Assembly: GCA_000634515.1 (NCBI GenBank)
Contig: JFNU01000004.1
Location: 186,001 to 250,000 of the forward strand
DNA length: 64,000 nt
Source of the DNA: Prochlorococcus sp. scB245a_520K10
GTDB taxonomy: Bacteria; Cyanobacteriota; Cyanobacteriia; PCC-6307; Cyanobiaceae
Direction: 5' to 3'
Both the position numbers and the translations under genes were made by a program. Shown here in pieces: positions 1 through 9,655 of the stretch. The notes under the pieces are model-generated. The model saw only the letters and a program-made list of their open reading frames with translations. It was not told the origin of the DNA and searched no databases. Numbering within the stretch: position 1 is the first letter of the stretch; each line of letters opens with the position of its first letter.

Positions 1-1570
<1,570 letters not shown>

Positions 1571-1635
1571 AAATAAACTTAATTTATTGTTTTTAATTTA
1601 TATAATTCTCTATGCAGTTCTCAAGGTTCACACTA

Positions 1636-1752
1636 TCCTGGTGTTCATGGCGATGTGGAACCACTCCGATCCATCTCGAACTCGGTTGTGAAACGCATCA
1701 GCGGCGAAAATATTTAGGGGGTAGCCCCTTGAGAAAATAGCTCAATGCCAGG
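1636..1752 (+). rRNA. rrf: 5S ribosomal RNA
   Basis: It lies 65 bases after the 23S end, as in a standard rrn operon. The terminal stem is visible: 'tcctggtgt' at the 5' end faces 'atgccagg' at the 3' end. The internal 'ccactccgatccatctcgaa' block is the conserved 5S loop B/C region. Ends are estimated from stem pairing and could be off by a few bases. Confidence 0.95.
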
Positions 1753-1762
1753 TAAAAAATTC

Positions 1763-1797
1763 AAAAGGGTTTACTCTGGAAGAGTAAGCCCTTTTTT
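1763..1797. terminator. Rho-independent terminator of the rrn operon, probably bidirectional
   Basis: A stem of at least 11 base pairs (1767-1777 with 1781-1791, one G-U pair, loop GGA) is flanked by an A-run on the left and a T-run on the right. It can therefore end the rrn transcript on the plus strand and the mutM transcript on the minus strand. The mutM stop codon lies inside the T-run side of the hairpin. Confidence 0.9.
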
Positions 1798-2677
1798 ATT
1801 TTTGACAATTTGGACACCAATGAGTACTTCTTCCAGCAATTTTCTGCCTTTCTATCAAATTTCCACATTTACGACATTTTTTACCAGTTCTCCTGTAGAC
1901 ATTTGTTTGTAACCCAAAATTACCATTCTCGCCTGCCAAGTCTCTAAAATCGCTAAATGTCGTTCCACCAGAACCTATACTTTTTTTTAAAACATTAACA
2001 ATAGATTCTTTGAGATTAATTAACTCATACTTCTTAATTGTTTTAGCTTTCCTAAAAGGAGAGATGCCAGCAGTATATAAACTTTCATCAGCATAAATAT
2101 TACCTATACCTGCCACTATTGTTTGATCTAACAAAACAGCTTTTATAGATTTTGTTCTTTTGGCAATAACTTTCTTGAGGTATGTTGCATCAAACTCCTT
2201 GGAGAATGGCTCTGGTCCTAATGAACCTAATCCTTTGATTATTGTGTTAGGTGATAATCCTTCCTTAATCCACCACATTTGACCAAAACTTCTCACGTCA
2301 ATGTATCTAAGCTCGTTATTTTTATTATCAAAAAGTCTTATTCTTGTATGTTTACACGGCTGAGTTGAGCCATCAATAAATTTGAAATATCCAGTCATTC
2401 TGAGATGAACAATGAGGGAACCATTGTTTTTTGAGGATTTTCCGCAAGGAAATCGAATATCCTTACTTTCAAATTTTTTTAGTTGAGCTATTAAATATTT
2501 TCCTCTTCTATCCCATTTATTTAAAAGCGAGTTCTGAAGACCTTCGATAAATTCGTCCTTTTCAGTAGGAAAAGCAACAGTTGAATTCCTACAAACTTCT
2601 ACTTTTTTAATAATAAAGTTATTTAGTTTTTGCTCTAAACCTCTGCGAACAGTCTCAACTTCAGGTAACTCAGGCAA
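1796..2677 (-). CDS. mutM: Formamidopyrimidine-DNA glycosylase / AP lyase
   Basis: Base-excision repair enzyme that removes 8-oxoguanine and other oxidised purines and nicks the abasic site. The N-terminus [13 protein letters not shown] is the family signature, with Pro2 the expected Schiff-base nucleophile and Glu3 the second catalytic residue. The C-terminus holds a zinc finger with Cys268, Cys271, Cys288 and Cys291. The length of 293 residues is slightly above the usual 270-290. It starts 4 bases after the psaE stop on the same strand, so the two genes are probably co-transcribed; the shared terminator at 1763-1797 closes the unit. Confidence 0.97.
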   Translation of the reverse strand: MPELPEVETVRRGLEQKLNNFIIKKVEVCRNSTVAFPTEKDEFIEGLQNSLLNKWDRRGKYLIAQLKKFESKDIRFPCGKSSKNNGSLIVHLRMTGYFKFIDGSTQPCKHTRIRLFDNKNNELRYIDVRSFGQMWWIKEGLSPNTIIKGLGSLGPEPFSKEFDATYLKKVIAKRTKSIKAVLLDQTIVAGIGNIYADESLYTAGISPFRKAKTIKKYELINLKESIVNVLKKSIGSGGTTFSDFRDLAGENGNFGLQTNVYRRTGKKCRKCGNLIERQKIAGRSTHWCPNCQK

Positions 2678-2681
2678 TTAT

Positions 2682-2891
2682 TTAAGCTTTCTCAAGTTCA
2701 CTTTCAGCAAAATTATTTGTATTTGCTCCACCATCAGTACCACTTATACCAGCGTAATTTACTTTATCAAATCTAACTACACAGTTATATTTAATACCTG
2801 AGGTATCGACTGAAGCAACTTTACCTATTTCATTGTACCAATATGACTCAGGTCTTTTAACTCGTACTAGATCTCCTCTTGAAATTGCCAT
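2682..2891 (-). CDS. psaE: Photosystem I reaction centre subunit IV (PsaE)
   Basis: A peripheral stromal/cytoplasmic subunit of photosystem I that helps ferredoxin docking and cyclic electron flow. The 69-residue SH3-like protein contains the family pattern '[20 protein letters not shown]' and the central 'VVRFDKVNY'. The C-terminal acidic tail ending ESELEKA is typical. It is the first gene of a minus-strand pair with mutM, four bases apart. A cyanobacterial/plastid-specific family, so it anchors the organism assignment. Confidence 0.98.
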   Translation of the reverse strand: MAISRGDLVRVKRPESYWYNEIGKVASVDTSGIKYNCVVRFDKVNYAGISGTDGGANTNNFAESELEKA

Positions 2892-2972
2892 TACTTTTTA
2901 ATTTAGCTCTTTAAAGAATAACCTATCATTAATATCCTTTGACAAATTATTCACACATATTAATTAAAATTT

Positions 2973-3731
2973 CTAGCAAAAATCATTTATTAATTTTTTT
3001 TCGAATTCTTCTTTAGCAGGCTCACCTCCCCTCCACTTTCTGCCTGGGATTCTTACATCTAATTCATTTGTATCGCAATTTACTGAGAGAATGAGTTTTT
3101 TATTTTTTTGATTTAGTACATTTAAAATTTTTCGACCTTTAATTTTTTCATAAGATTTATTTTGAATAATTATGGGACCATAAATTTGTCTATCTAACTC
3201 ATGTAATTCATTATTTTTCTTTTTTTTAATTATTTGATAATTTTCTGAACTAATTGGAATTTTTTTTGTTAATAATAGCTTGTCCCCAACTTTTATAGAA
3301 TCTGGATTCTTGAGATTATTAATTTCTATTAAATATCCCAAATTTAACTTATATTTGTTTGATATCTCAGTAAGATTCTCACCTATTTGAACAATATGAT
3401 ATTCATCTACTAAATCTTTTTGTTGTGTATTTTTACTAGATTCTGAGATAATAAGATTTTGGCCGACAAAGATATAGTTTTCATCTTTTAAATTATTCAA
3501 TTTAATAATTGAATTTTTATTTATTGAATAGAACTTTGAAATACTAGATATTGTATCTCCAATTTTTACAATATGAATTTTTCTTATTTCAGATTTACCT
3601 TCAGTAATTGATTCTTTCTTATCAATATTCTCAATTTTGTTATTTTCTGGATTAATCTTTTCTTCTGCTTTTATAGATGTGTAATTAAAAATATTAATAA
3701 GGATTGGAATTACTAAAAATACTAATTTCAT
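2973..3731 (-). CDS. Secreted protein with two LysM domains
   Basis: Residues 1-22 form a hydrophobic signal peptide. Two LysM repeats follow at about residues 52-95 and 111-154, each opening with the form IHIVKIGDT / YHIVQIGEN and ending in VG-x-x-L; LysM folds bind peptidoglycan glycans. The C-terminal 70 residues contain the motif RIPGRKWRGGEPAKEEFE, which I do not recognise as a named catalytic domain. The protein is probably periplasmic or wall-associated. It stands alone on the minus strand between psaE and the aldehyde dehydrogenase. Confidence 0.85.
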   Translation of the reverse strand: MKLVFLVIPILINIFNYTSIKAEEKINPENNKIENIDKKESITEGKSEIRKIHIVKIGDTISSISKFYSINKNSIIKLNNLKDENYIFVGQNLIISESSKNTQQKDLVDEYHIVQIGENLTEISNKYKLNLGYLIEINNLKNPDSIKVGDKLLLTKKIPISSENYQIIKKKKNNELHELDRQIYGPIIIQNKSYEKIKGRKILNVLNQKNKKLILSVNCDTNELDVRIPGRKWRGGEPAKEEFEKKLINDFC

Positions 3732-3804
3732 TAATTTCGGTATTTATTTAAAGATAATCTTTTAATTTAAAATCGCTAGACTTTTTGGAAAAAATTAAAA
3801 TAAT

Positions 3805-5196
3805 TTAAATCTTAAAAATGAATTTTAAAAATTTCTTTACTCTTTCATAGGGAGGATACCTTAGTTCTAAATCAAATAAAAAACTTTTGAATGTAATAGA
3901 TTTTTGATTTGAAAAATTTCGAAAACCTTCTTCTCCATGAAATTTCCCAATGCCACTCTGTCCAACACCTCCAAAAGGTAAATTTGGAATAAGGACTGGC
4001 AACATAACATCATTGATGCAAATAGTTCCTGAGCTGGTTACTCTTGAAATCTGATTATGGATTTTTTTATTTCCTCCAAATAAGTAGATTGCCAATGGTT
4101 TTGATGTTTGATTAATCTGTTTTAAAGCAGATTCCTTGTCACTGATACCAATTACTGGAAGTAGTGAGCTGAATAGTTCTTTTTGCAAAATATCTGTTTC
4201 ATCTAATTTTGTTTTCAAAATTGTAGGTGATATTTTTAACTTTTTCTTACTAAAAGTTCCCCCATATAAAATTCTTTTTTCTTTTTTATATCTTTTAATA
4301 ATTTCTACAGTCAATGAAAATTGCTTTTTTTCTAATTTAGATAAGTTTTCGGAAATAATTGGATCTTCTCCATAAAAACTTAATATGCATTGCTTTAATT
4401 TTTCTATGAAATTTTTTTCAATTGCTTTATCTACAAAGATATGATTTGGAGCCATGCAGGATTGACCAGAATTAAAAAATTTGCCCCAAACAATTCTTTT
4501 CGCAGCAATTTCTAAATTTGCATTCTTGAAAATAATTACAGGATTTGTTCCGCTTAATTCAAGAGTTAATGGAGTTAAATTTTTTGAAGCCAATTTCATA
4601 ATGGATTTACCAGTTTTAGTACTTCCAGTAAAAAAAATGTGGTCAAAATTCTGTTCGATTAATTTTATAGATTGTTTATAACCACCCTCTAATGTTAGTA
4701 GGACATCTTCATGGAAGTATTTGGAAGTAAGTTTTTTTATAAGTTTTGATGTCTCAGGACTTTTCTCTGATGGTTTTATAACTGCAGTATTTCCTGCCGA
4801 GAAAATATTTACCAATGGCTTTAAAACGTAAAGTAATGGATAATTATATGGACCAAGAATTAAAACACACCCAAGAGGTTCATAAACAACTTTTGAGGAT
4901 GATGGAAATAGATAAAAAGGTGTGTCAATTTTTTTTGGGCGCATCCAAGAATTGAGTTTCTTTTTTATAAGTGAAATTTCTTCTTTCACTAAAAGGATTT
5001 CTGAAAGCCCTTCAATTTCAGATTTTCCTAAATCTACAAAAAGTGATTTTATTATCTCTTTTTTATTTTCATCTAAAAGTTTAGAAACTATATTGATATT
5101 TTTTATCCGCCATTTTATATCTTCTGTTTTACCAGTGAGAACTGTATTTTTTAATTTATAGATGTCTTCTGAATGAAATTTATCAGAAATTTTCAT
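3805..5196 (-). CDS. NAD(P)-dependent aldehyde dehydrogenase, ALDH3 (fatty-aldehyde) type
   Basis: It oxidises aldehydes to acids with NAD(P). The catalytic cysteine is Cys247 in FNSGQSC and the general base Glu213 in LELSG; PYNYP at 116-120 is the conserved N-terminal motif. At 463 residues with a C-terminal hydrophobic stretch it resembles class 3 fatty-aldehyde dehydrogenases, which in cyanobacteria clean up aldehydes from lipid turnover and peroxidation. The substrate is inferred from family only. Its minus-strand upstream spacer is 156 bases and it is probably monocistronic. Confidence 0.93.
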   Translation of the reverse strand: MKISDKFHSEDIYKLKNTVLTGKTEDIKWRIKNINIVSKLLDENKKEIIKSLFVDLGKSEIEGLSEILLVKEEISLIKKKLNSWMRPKKIDTPFYLFPSSSKVVYEPLGCVLILGPYNYPLLYVLKPLVNIFSAGNTAVIKPSEKSPETSKLIKKLTSKYFHEDVLLTLEGGYKQSIKLIEQNFDHIFFTGSTKTGKSIMKLASKNLTPLTLELSGTNPVIIFKNANLEIAAKRIVWGKFFNSGQSCMAPNHIFVDKAIEKNFIEKLKQCILSFYGEDPIISENLSKLEKKQFSLTVEIIKRYKKEKRILYGGTFSKKKLKISPTILKTKLDETDILQKELFSSLLPVIGISDKESALKQINQTSKPLAIYLFGGNKKIHNQISRVTSSGTICINDVMLPVLIPNLPFGGVGQSGIGKFHGEEGFRNFSNQKSITFKSFLFDLELRYPPYERVKKFLKFIFKI

Positions 5197-5352
5197 TTTA
5201 TTTCTATGAATATTATTAAATATATCAGAGGATAAATTCCAAAAAATTAAAGTTTTTAACCACTTAAACCAAAGTGAATGATTTATTAGACATAATCAAA
5301 TTAATTAATATCGCTTATTAAAATTTTAATTTTTCTTGGTTAATATATTTCT

Positions 5353-6243
5353 ATGAGAGAAAGATTTTCAATTAGATTAATATCTTTGAATGAAATATCA
5401 GAAGTTACAAATTGGGCAAGGTTAGAAGGATTTTCTCCTGGAATGGATGACGTATCAATTTATAGAAATACAGATAAACAAGGAGTATGGGTAGCCTGTC
5501 TCGATAATAATCCTATAGGTTCAATTGCGTGTATTAAATATAATTCTTCGTATGGTTTCATAGGCTTATTTATTGTTAAAAAAGAATTCCGCAATAATGG
5601 ATACGGAGTGAGATTATGGAAGCATGCACTCGAATATTTAAAAAATGTCGATTGTATTGGTCTAGAGGCTGCTCCAGATAGATTGAATGATTATGAAAAG
5701 TGGGGTTTTAGAAAATCTTCTATTACAACTAGATGGGAATTAAATGGTTCTCAAGATATGCCATTGAAAAAATTCTATACAGATCAATTTCATTCCTTTA
5801 AAGTTGTCCCTGGTAACGAAATTTCCTCTCAAGCAGTATTAATTTATGATGATCAAAGAGAACCCAGTCCCAGGCCACATTTTCTAAATGACTGGTTGAA
5901 GAATTCTCATGGTAATGTTAATGCAATTGTCGATAATAATGGGATGTGCCATGGATTTGGCAGGATAAGACCTTGTGTCTTAGATGATAATGAGCAAGGT
6001 TGGAGAATCGGACCTCTTTTAGCGGATACTCCACCACTCGCTGAATTATTAATAAGAGAATTAGTTGGTGATTTAGATACCCAAATCTTATTGGATTGCT
6101 CTAATCTTAATCCTTATGCAAATTATCTTTTATCAAGCTTGGGATTTGAGGAAACATCAAAAACTTACAGAATGTATAAAGGCATTCAACCTTCCTGTCC
6201 AATGAATCAGGTATACGGACTAGCCTGCTTGGAACTGGGATGA
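5353..6243 (+). CDS. GNAT-family N-acetyltransferase with C-terminal second acetyltransferase-like domain
   Basis: The N-terminal half (about residues 5-135) is a GNAT domain; the acetyl-CoA binding motif A is visible as 'FRNNGYGVRLW' near residue 80. The C-terminal half (about 150-290) fits the second GNAT-like domain found in two-domain acetyltransferases of the YitH/Acetyltransf_18 type. The length of 296 residues agrees with that architecture. The substrate is unknown. It diverges from the aldehyde dehydrogenase gene and shares a 156-base AT-rich spacer with it. Confidence 0.85.
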   Translation: MRERFSIRLISLNEISEVTNWARLEGFSPGMDDVSIYRNTDKQGVWVACLDNNPIGSIACIKYNSSYGFIGLFIVKKEFRNNGYGVRLWKHALEYLKNVDCIGLEAAPDRLNDYEKWGFRKSSITTRWELNGSQDMPLKKFYTDQFHSFKVVPGNEISSQAVLIYDDQREPSPRPHFLNDWLKNSHGNVNAIVDNNGMCHGFGRIRPCVLDDNEQGWRIGPLLADTPPLAELLIRELVGDLDTQILLDCSNLNPYANYLLSSLGFEETSKTYRMYKGIQPSCPMNQVYGLACLELG

Positions 6244-6316
6244 TTTCCTGTAAAGTGTGCATTTTATCTTTTTTTCTTCATAATCAAAGAAGTTTGTTTG
6301 AGATATATATATAAGC

Positions 6317-6568
6317 TTAATTTTCAGAGGATTTCAAAATTTTTTCTACAATATCGGCGTTGATTATAGAGATCTCTCCATTATCAATATTGGCTACTTG
6401 AAATAAGGTCCATGAATTTGGATTTCTAGCTCCTCCAATACAGTCGATAACTTTACCGACCCAATAATTTTTATTCTTTTCCTTAATATCTTCGCAATTT
6501 TCTTCATTTTTAATTGCTACATAATCACCAGGCCTGACGAAAAGAAACTCAAAATTTGCCGAATTCAC
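6317..6568 (-). CDS. DUF3104-family protein
   Basis: The 83-residue protein contains the DUF3104 pattern: FLFVRPGDYVAI near the N-terminus, 'YWVGKVIDCIGGARNP' in the middle, then 'LFQVANIDNGEISIINADIV'. The family is small, found in marine picocyanobacteria, and has no assigned function; the fold looks like a small beta-barrel. A LexA-like dyad sits about 15 bases upstream of the start (6583-6596), which may regulate it. Confidence 0.8.
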   Translation of the reverse strand: MNSANFEFLFVRPGDYVAIKNEENCEDIKEKNKNYWVGKVIDCIGGARNPNSWTLFQVANIDNGEISIINADIVEKILKSSEN

Positions 6569-6582
6569 AAAAAATAGTTAAT

Positions 6583-6596
6583 AGTATATATGTACT
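6583..6596. promoter_or_regulatory. Imperfect AGTAC dyad resembling a cyanobacterial LexA box
   Basis: AGTATATATGTACT reads AGTACATATATACT on the other strand. Against the published cyanobacterial LexA consensus as I remember it (RGTACNNNDGTWCB), the minus-strand reading has one mismatch. It lies 15-28 bases upstream of the minus-strand DUF3104 start, in promoter range. The match could be chance in AT-rich DNA. Confidence 0.35.
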
Positions 6597-6665
6597 ATAA
6601 TAAGTTATTGGTTTTGTTGCCGAATTTTGAATTATTTCGCAAACTAGAGGTAATTCAAAAATAAA

Positions 6666-6758
6666 ATGGAATCAACTGAAATTGCTATATGTTCAACATT
6701 ATTGGGATTAATTTTAGCTTTAACTGACGCTTATATAGAAAGAAATATTCCTGGATAA
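6666..6758 (+). CDS. Small single-span membrane protein, 30 residues, unrecognised
   Basis: The frame runs from ATG to TAA and encodes a 30-residue peptide with a hydrophobic core ICSTLLGLILALT followed by a polar tail AYIERNIPG. It resembles the size and layout of small photosystem or cytochrome b6f subunits, but I could not match it to PsaM, PetM, PetN or Psb30. A good purine-rich stretch 'ctagaggtaa' lies upstream. Coding status is a prediction from composition and placement. Confidence 0.45.
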   Translation: MESTEIAICSTLLGLILALTDAYIERNIPG

Positions 6759-7031
6759 GATTCTTAATTCATTTTTTAAATTAAATAAGATTTAAGTTGG
6801 TCTAATATATCGGCACGGTTAGAAACTAATTTTGTAAAAACTAAATATATCAACCCTCCCATCGCAAGTCTTCCGTTAATTTTCTCTAACTGCTTTAGTT
6901 TTCTCAACAAATTTATTAAGCGGTTGAACAAAATATAAACTGTCTAGAAAATAAAAAAGTATTGATTACTTCAAAATAAAAAAAAATAATTGAAAGATTT
7001 TGGATATGTAATTTCAAACACTAATTAAATT

Positions 7032-7169
7032 TTAAAGCCAAGCCTTTTGCATTTCGAGATAAAGCCTCTCGCTCTCAGCAGAATTGATTTTGCTGTCTGA
7101 ATAGGATTGCTGCTGTTGCTGCTGTTGCTGCTGAGTTGAATTGGTATTAGAATTTTGGACTTCGCTCAT
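7032..7169 (-). CDS. Small polar protein with nine consecutive glutamines, 45 residues
   Basis: The protein begins MSEVQNSNTNST, then nine glutamines, then a charged C-terminus SAESERLYLEMQKAWL. The glutamines are coded by a perfect threefold tandem of the nine bases CAGCAGCAA (plus-strand 7107-7133). The C-terminal helix is amphipathic. No function can be assigned. The use of CAG and CTC/GAG codons is unusually GC-rich for the region, which supports either selection on the sequence or recent repeat expansion. Confidence 0.5.
   Translation of the reverse strand: MSEVQNSNTNSTQQQQQQQQQSYSDSKINSAESERLYLEMQKAWL
7107..7133. repeat. Three tandem copies of a 9-base repeat (TTGCTGCTG)
   Basis: Three exact adjacent copies on the plus strand; in the minus-strand reading frame at 7032-7169 they encode nine glutamines. 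The unit length is a multiple of three, so copy-number change would keep the frame. Confidence 0.9.
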
Positions 7170-7286
7170 TAGAGGAATATGTAATTTGTGTTTATTCTCT
7201 CATATTTAGAGCTTTTTTTGTCAACTTAAATCCTTAAATTTTATTTAAATTTTTTACGTTTTTAAAAGCTCCAGTTTTTGTAAAAG

Positions 7287-7388
7287 TTATTTTGCTACTG
7301 TAGTTTTGGCGTATAAGAATTTAACTTCCCAATATACAATTCCAAGGAAGATGGCGCTTGCAATAATAATTTCAGAAATGGCTAACAT
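7287..7388 (-). CDS. Small single-span membrane protein, 33 residues, unrecognised
   Basis: ATG-to-TAA frame encoding MLAISEIIIASAIFLGIVYW, then a polar tail. It has one clear membrane segment (about residues 3-20) with a lysine-containing C-terminus, which suggests the C-terminus lies in the cytoplasm. No family is recognised. It is one of many tiny membrane-protein frames in this block. Confidence 0.4.
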   Translation of the reverse strand: MLAISEIIIASAIFLGIVYWEVKFLYAKTTVAK

Positions 7389-7534
7389 TTTATTTATCGA
7401 TACTAATTTAATTTTGGTATCAATTTACACAGAATGCAATAGGTACTAATTACATTTCACATTTTAAAAAATCTTACTTAATCAAGTATCGCGTCAAAAT
7501 AATATAGAATTTTAAATTAGATGCATTTTTTTTC

Positions 7535-7969
7535 GTGGGGACTTTAATAAATTCAACAATTCTTATACCTTTAATACCTTTCTTTACCGCGCTATTTATT
7601 TTTGTTTTATTAGTAAGTTTTAACAGAACACTTAACAGGTTAACAAAACCTGTTACTGCACTTGTTACATTATCTTTGTTAAGTTCGGCTTTTATAAGCT
7701 GCTTTGACTATTTCAAGAAAATAGAGGAAGAATTAGTTTTATCGAAATTCCTTAAATTTTTTGAAGAAACAAATTTAGTTATACATCTAAATTTAGTAAA
7801 TGAAAAAATTATAATTTTTTTCTCATTAATAATGACGTTAGTAATTGGATTTTCTTTTTATAAATTACCTAGAAAAAAAGGCTATGTCTCATTGATGATT
7901 AGCCTGGGATTAATATCTTCTTCAGTAATGGTCTCAATATTGCTAATAGATTTTTCAGCCCTAATCTAA
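7535..7969 (+). CDS. Four-span membrane protein, possibly related to NADH dehydrogenase NuoL/NdhF N-terminus
   Basis: The 144-residue protein starts at GTG and has hydrophobic segments at about residues 8-30, 38-55, 88-107 and 117-140. The N-terminal 'ILIPLIPFFTALFIF' is reminiscent of the start of NdhF/NuoL-type subunits, but no ion-channel signature is complete, so this resemblance is weak. It converges with the PTOX gene and their stop codons overlap by four bases. A respiratory or electron-transfer link is inference from that neighbour. Confidence 0.6.
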   Translation: MGTLINSTILIPLIPFFTALFIFVLLVSFNRTLNRLTKPVTALVTLSLLSSAFISCFDYFKKIEEELVLSKFLKFFEETNLVIHLNLVNEKIIIFFSLIMTLVIGFSFYKLPRKKGYVSLMISLGLISSSVMVSILLIDFSALI

Positions 7970-8475
7970 ACTGAAGTTAGCATTGACAAAGCTTCGTTAA
8001 GTTCTTGAACATGATTTAATTCGTCTTGAGCGATTTCTTTTATTTTTTGATCATTTGGGTTATCTTTTAAATATTTGGAATAAGTTTGAAATGCATGTTC
8101 TTCAATTTTTATGTTGACATCATAAGCATTAGCTGGAGATAAAAAATAATAAAAAACCATGATCCAGTAATAAACAAGCACAAGATGTCTCGCAAAGAAT
8201 CTATCAATCCAGAATCTATCTCCTCCCCTTTTTTCCATTTCTTTAAGATGCTCAGTTTCGTTAATAGCTTGATAAAAATGTTCTTTCATCAAAATCATTG
8301 TTTTTTCATTTTTAATTCCGAGAGATTCTTTAAAATGAAGAACTGAAAGAAATGCAAAATAAGGTGATCTAGCTATAACTTCTAAAACCCAAAATCTTTG
8401 TAAATTTCTGCCAGAGTATATTAAGTCTAAGAAGTTGACAGTGCTATTCAATATCAATGAATTTAATTTCTTCAT
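7966..8475 (-). CDS. ptox: Plastoquinol terminal oxidase (alternative-oxidase family)
   Basis: A di-iron membrane-bound oxidase that passes electrons from plastoquinol to oxygen and acts as a safety valve for photosystem II. All six predicted iron ligands of the family are present: Glu32 (LEVIARSPYFAF), Glu73 and His76 (NETEHL), Glu125 (EEHAFQTY), and Glu152 and His155 (DELNH). The block RFFARHLVLVYYWIMVFYY matches the membrane-proximal helices. At 169 residues it is shorter than plant PTOX, lacking the transit peptide and a C-terminal insert. Its stop overlaps that of the convergent membrane protein gene. PTOX is known from high-light Prochlorococcus. Confidence 0.9.
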   Translation of the reverse strand: MKKLNSLILNSTVNFLDLIYSGRNLQRFWVLEVIARSPYFAFLSVLHFKESLGIKNEKTMILMKEHFYQAINETEHLKEMEKRGGDRFWIDRFFARHLVLVYYWIMVFYYFLSPANAYDVNIKIEEHAFQTYSKYLKDNPNDQKIKEIAQDELNHVQELNEALSMLTSV

Positions 8476-8630
8476 GAGTTACCTTTTTCTTTAAGTATAA
8501 TTACTCAGCCGCTTGAGGTCTATATAGTATTTAAGTAATTAACCAAAAATTAATATTTATAATCTAATAAGTCTATCTTCCATTGAAATATTTTTTTTTC
8601 GTGCATTAATTGGATAGATAAAAATCTTAT

Positions 8631-8771
8631 ATGACAAATACTGAAAAAATTGCGAATGCGAAAAAGAGGATTGATGAATTAGAAAGACTTATAAAATATT
8701 GGAATAATTCAGAGCATGATGAACCAAAAATAGTAGATTTTTCAATGAAAATTGAAAATAAGGTTGCTTAG
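8631..8771 (+). CDS. Small charged protein, 46 residues, unrecognised
   Basis: ATG-to-TAG frame encoding MTNTEKIANAKKRIDELERL, then a hydrophilic tail. The N-terminal 25 residues have a heptad-like pattern fitting a short coiled coil. No family is recognised. Codon use is like neighbouring genes and the frame sits alone in a spacer that otherwise has no gene. Confidence 0.5.
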   Translation: MTNTEKIANAKKRIDELERLIKYWNNSEHDEPKIVDFSMKIENKVA

Positions 8772-8918
8772 ATATTGATGATTAAGGTTGATTAACTTGT
8801 TTCTATTTTAAGTGATTTCTTATCTTTGAGTATTCTCAAATATTGTTTATCTATAAATAGAGCAATTAAACCTATTCTCAAAAACGGTACGGAAGAAATA
8901 ATCTAAAAGAAAAAATAT

Positions 8919-9032
8919 ATGAAAACTTTTTCAAAAGAATATTTAGTTCCTATTAAATTTTTACCATGGCTTTTTTGGGTATTTATATCATTTGTCAGTA
9001 TATATTTCTGTAAGACAGCCTGGGTAAGTTGA
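8919..9032 (+). CDS. Small membrane protein, 37 residues, unrecognised
   Basis: ATG-to-TGA frame with a single hydrophobic segment (about residues 13-30, WLFWVFISFVSIYFC) after a short charged N-terminus MKTFSKEYLVP. It is antisense to a spurious minus-strand frame at 8903-9085. No homologue is recognised; coding status is inferred from the membrane segment. Confidence 0.4.
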   Translation: MKTFSKEYLVPIKFLPWLFWVFISFVSIYFCKTAWVS

Positions 9033-9045
9033 ATAATTAATGAAT

Positions 9046-9369
9046 CTAACTTCTTCTTAGCCAACCAGGAGCTCCGCCAAACCAATCGGATATATCATCT
9101 TCATTTGGATTGAAATGATTTTCTTTATTCAGCCCATCAATCCCAAATGATTGTAAGAGATTATCAACACCGCCATTATTTTTTATACCATTTCTCCTAA
9201 AACTATTGGCCTTCTTCAGCCAAAGAGAAATTGTCGAATTGTGGTGTGCAAATTTTTCAACATATATTCTCTCTTCTAATGTAATTGATTTATCTTGTGC
9301 AATTCTTTTAATTATTCCTTGAATTTTAATTCTTTTTTCATTACTAAGAAGCATTTTTAAATAATTCAT
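9046..9369 (-). CDS. Hypothetical protein, 107 residues
   Basis: A soluble, basic N-terminal half (LSNEKRIKIQGIIKRIAQDKSITLEERIYVEKF) is followed by an asparagine- and glycine-rich segment and a C-terminal 'DDISDWFGGAPGWLRRS'. The tryptophan-rich tail suggests a conserved short motif. I recognise no named domain. It is a stand-alone minus-strand gene. Confidence 0.7.
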   Translation of the reverse strand: MNYLKMLLSNEKRIKIQGIIKRIAQDKSITLEERIYVEKFAHHNSTISLWLKKANSFRRNGIKNNGGVDNLLQSFGIDGLNKENHFNPNEDDISDWFGGAPGWLRRS

Positions 9370-9619
9370 TATTCTTTTTATAGGAAGGATTATTAAAAAA
9401 ATCTTGTCAATGTTAATTTCAACAAATTCACTACTCTAAAAGGTTTTTAGTAATAAAAGTCTTAAGACACTAAAAAAAGGGATGAATAAGTAATGCATTA
9501 TACGTTGATTCATTTAAGAAACTTATAAATTCTAAAAATTAGATAAAAAAAATCAATCGAATTTCAAGATCGCTTACAAAGCAGAAAAAAAGAGGACGGA
9601 ACTGTTGCATTATAGTAAA

Positions 9620-9641
9620 TCTGTACTATTATTAGTACAGA
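9620..9641. promoter_or_regulatory. Perfect 9-base inverted repeat, candidate operator
   Basis: TCTGTACTA, a four-base spacer TTAT, and TAGTACAGA form a perfect dyad ending 14 bases before the ATG at 9656. An overlapping element at 9634-9647 (AGTACAGATGTATT) matches the cyanobacterial LexA consensus RGTACNNNDGTWCB, as I recall it, with one mismatch. A regulator binding here would block the promoter or ribosome access. Confidence 0.5.
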
Positions 9642-9655
9642 TGTATTATTAAGAT

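Noticed and set aside
4136..5161. Three plus-strand frames opposite the aldehyde dehydrogenase gene
   Set aside because: Shadows of a strong conserved gene; no family features.
8903..9085. Minus-strand frame of 60 codons
   Set aside because: Overlaps the better 107-residue gene and reads antisense to the 37-residue membrane frame; composition is not protein-like.
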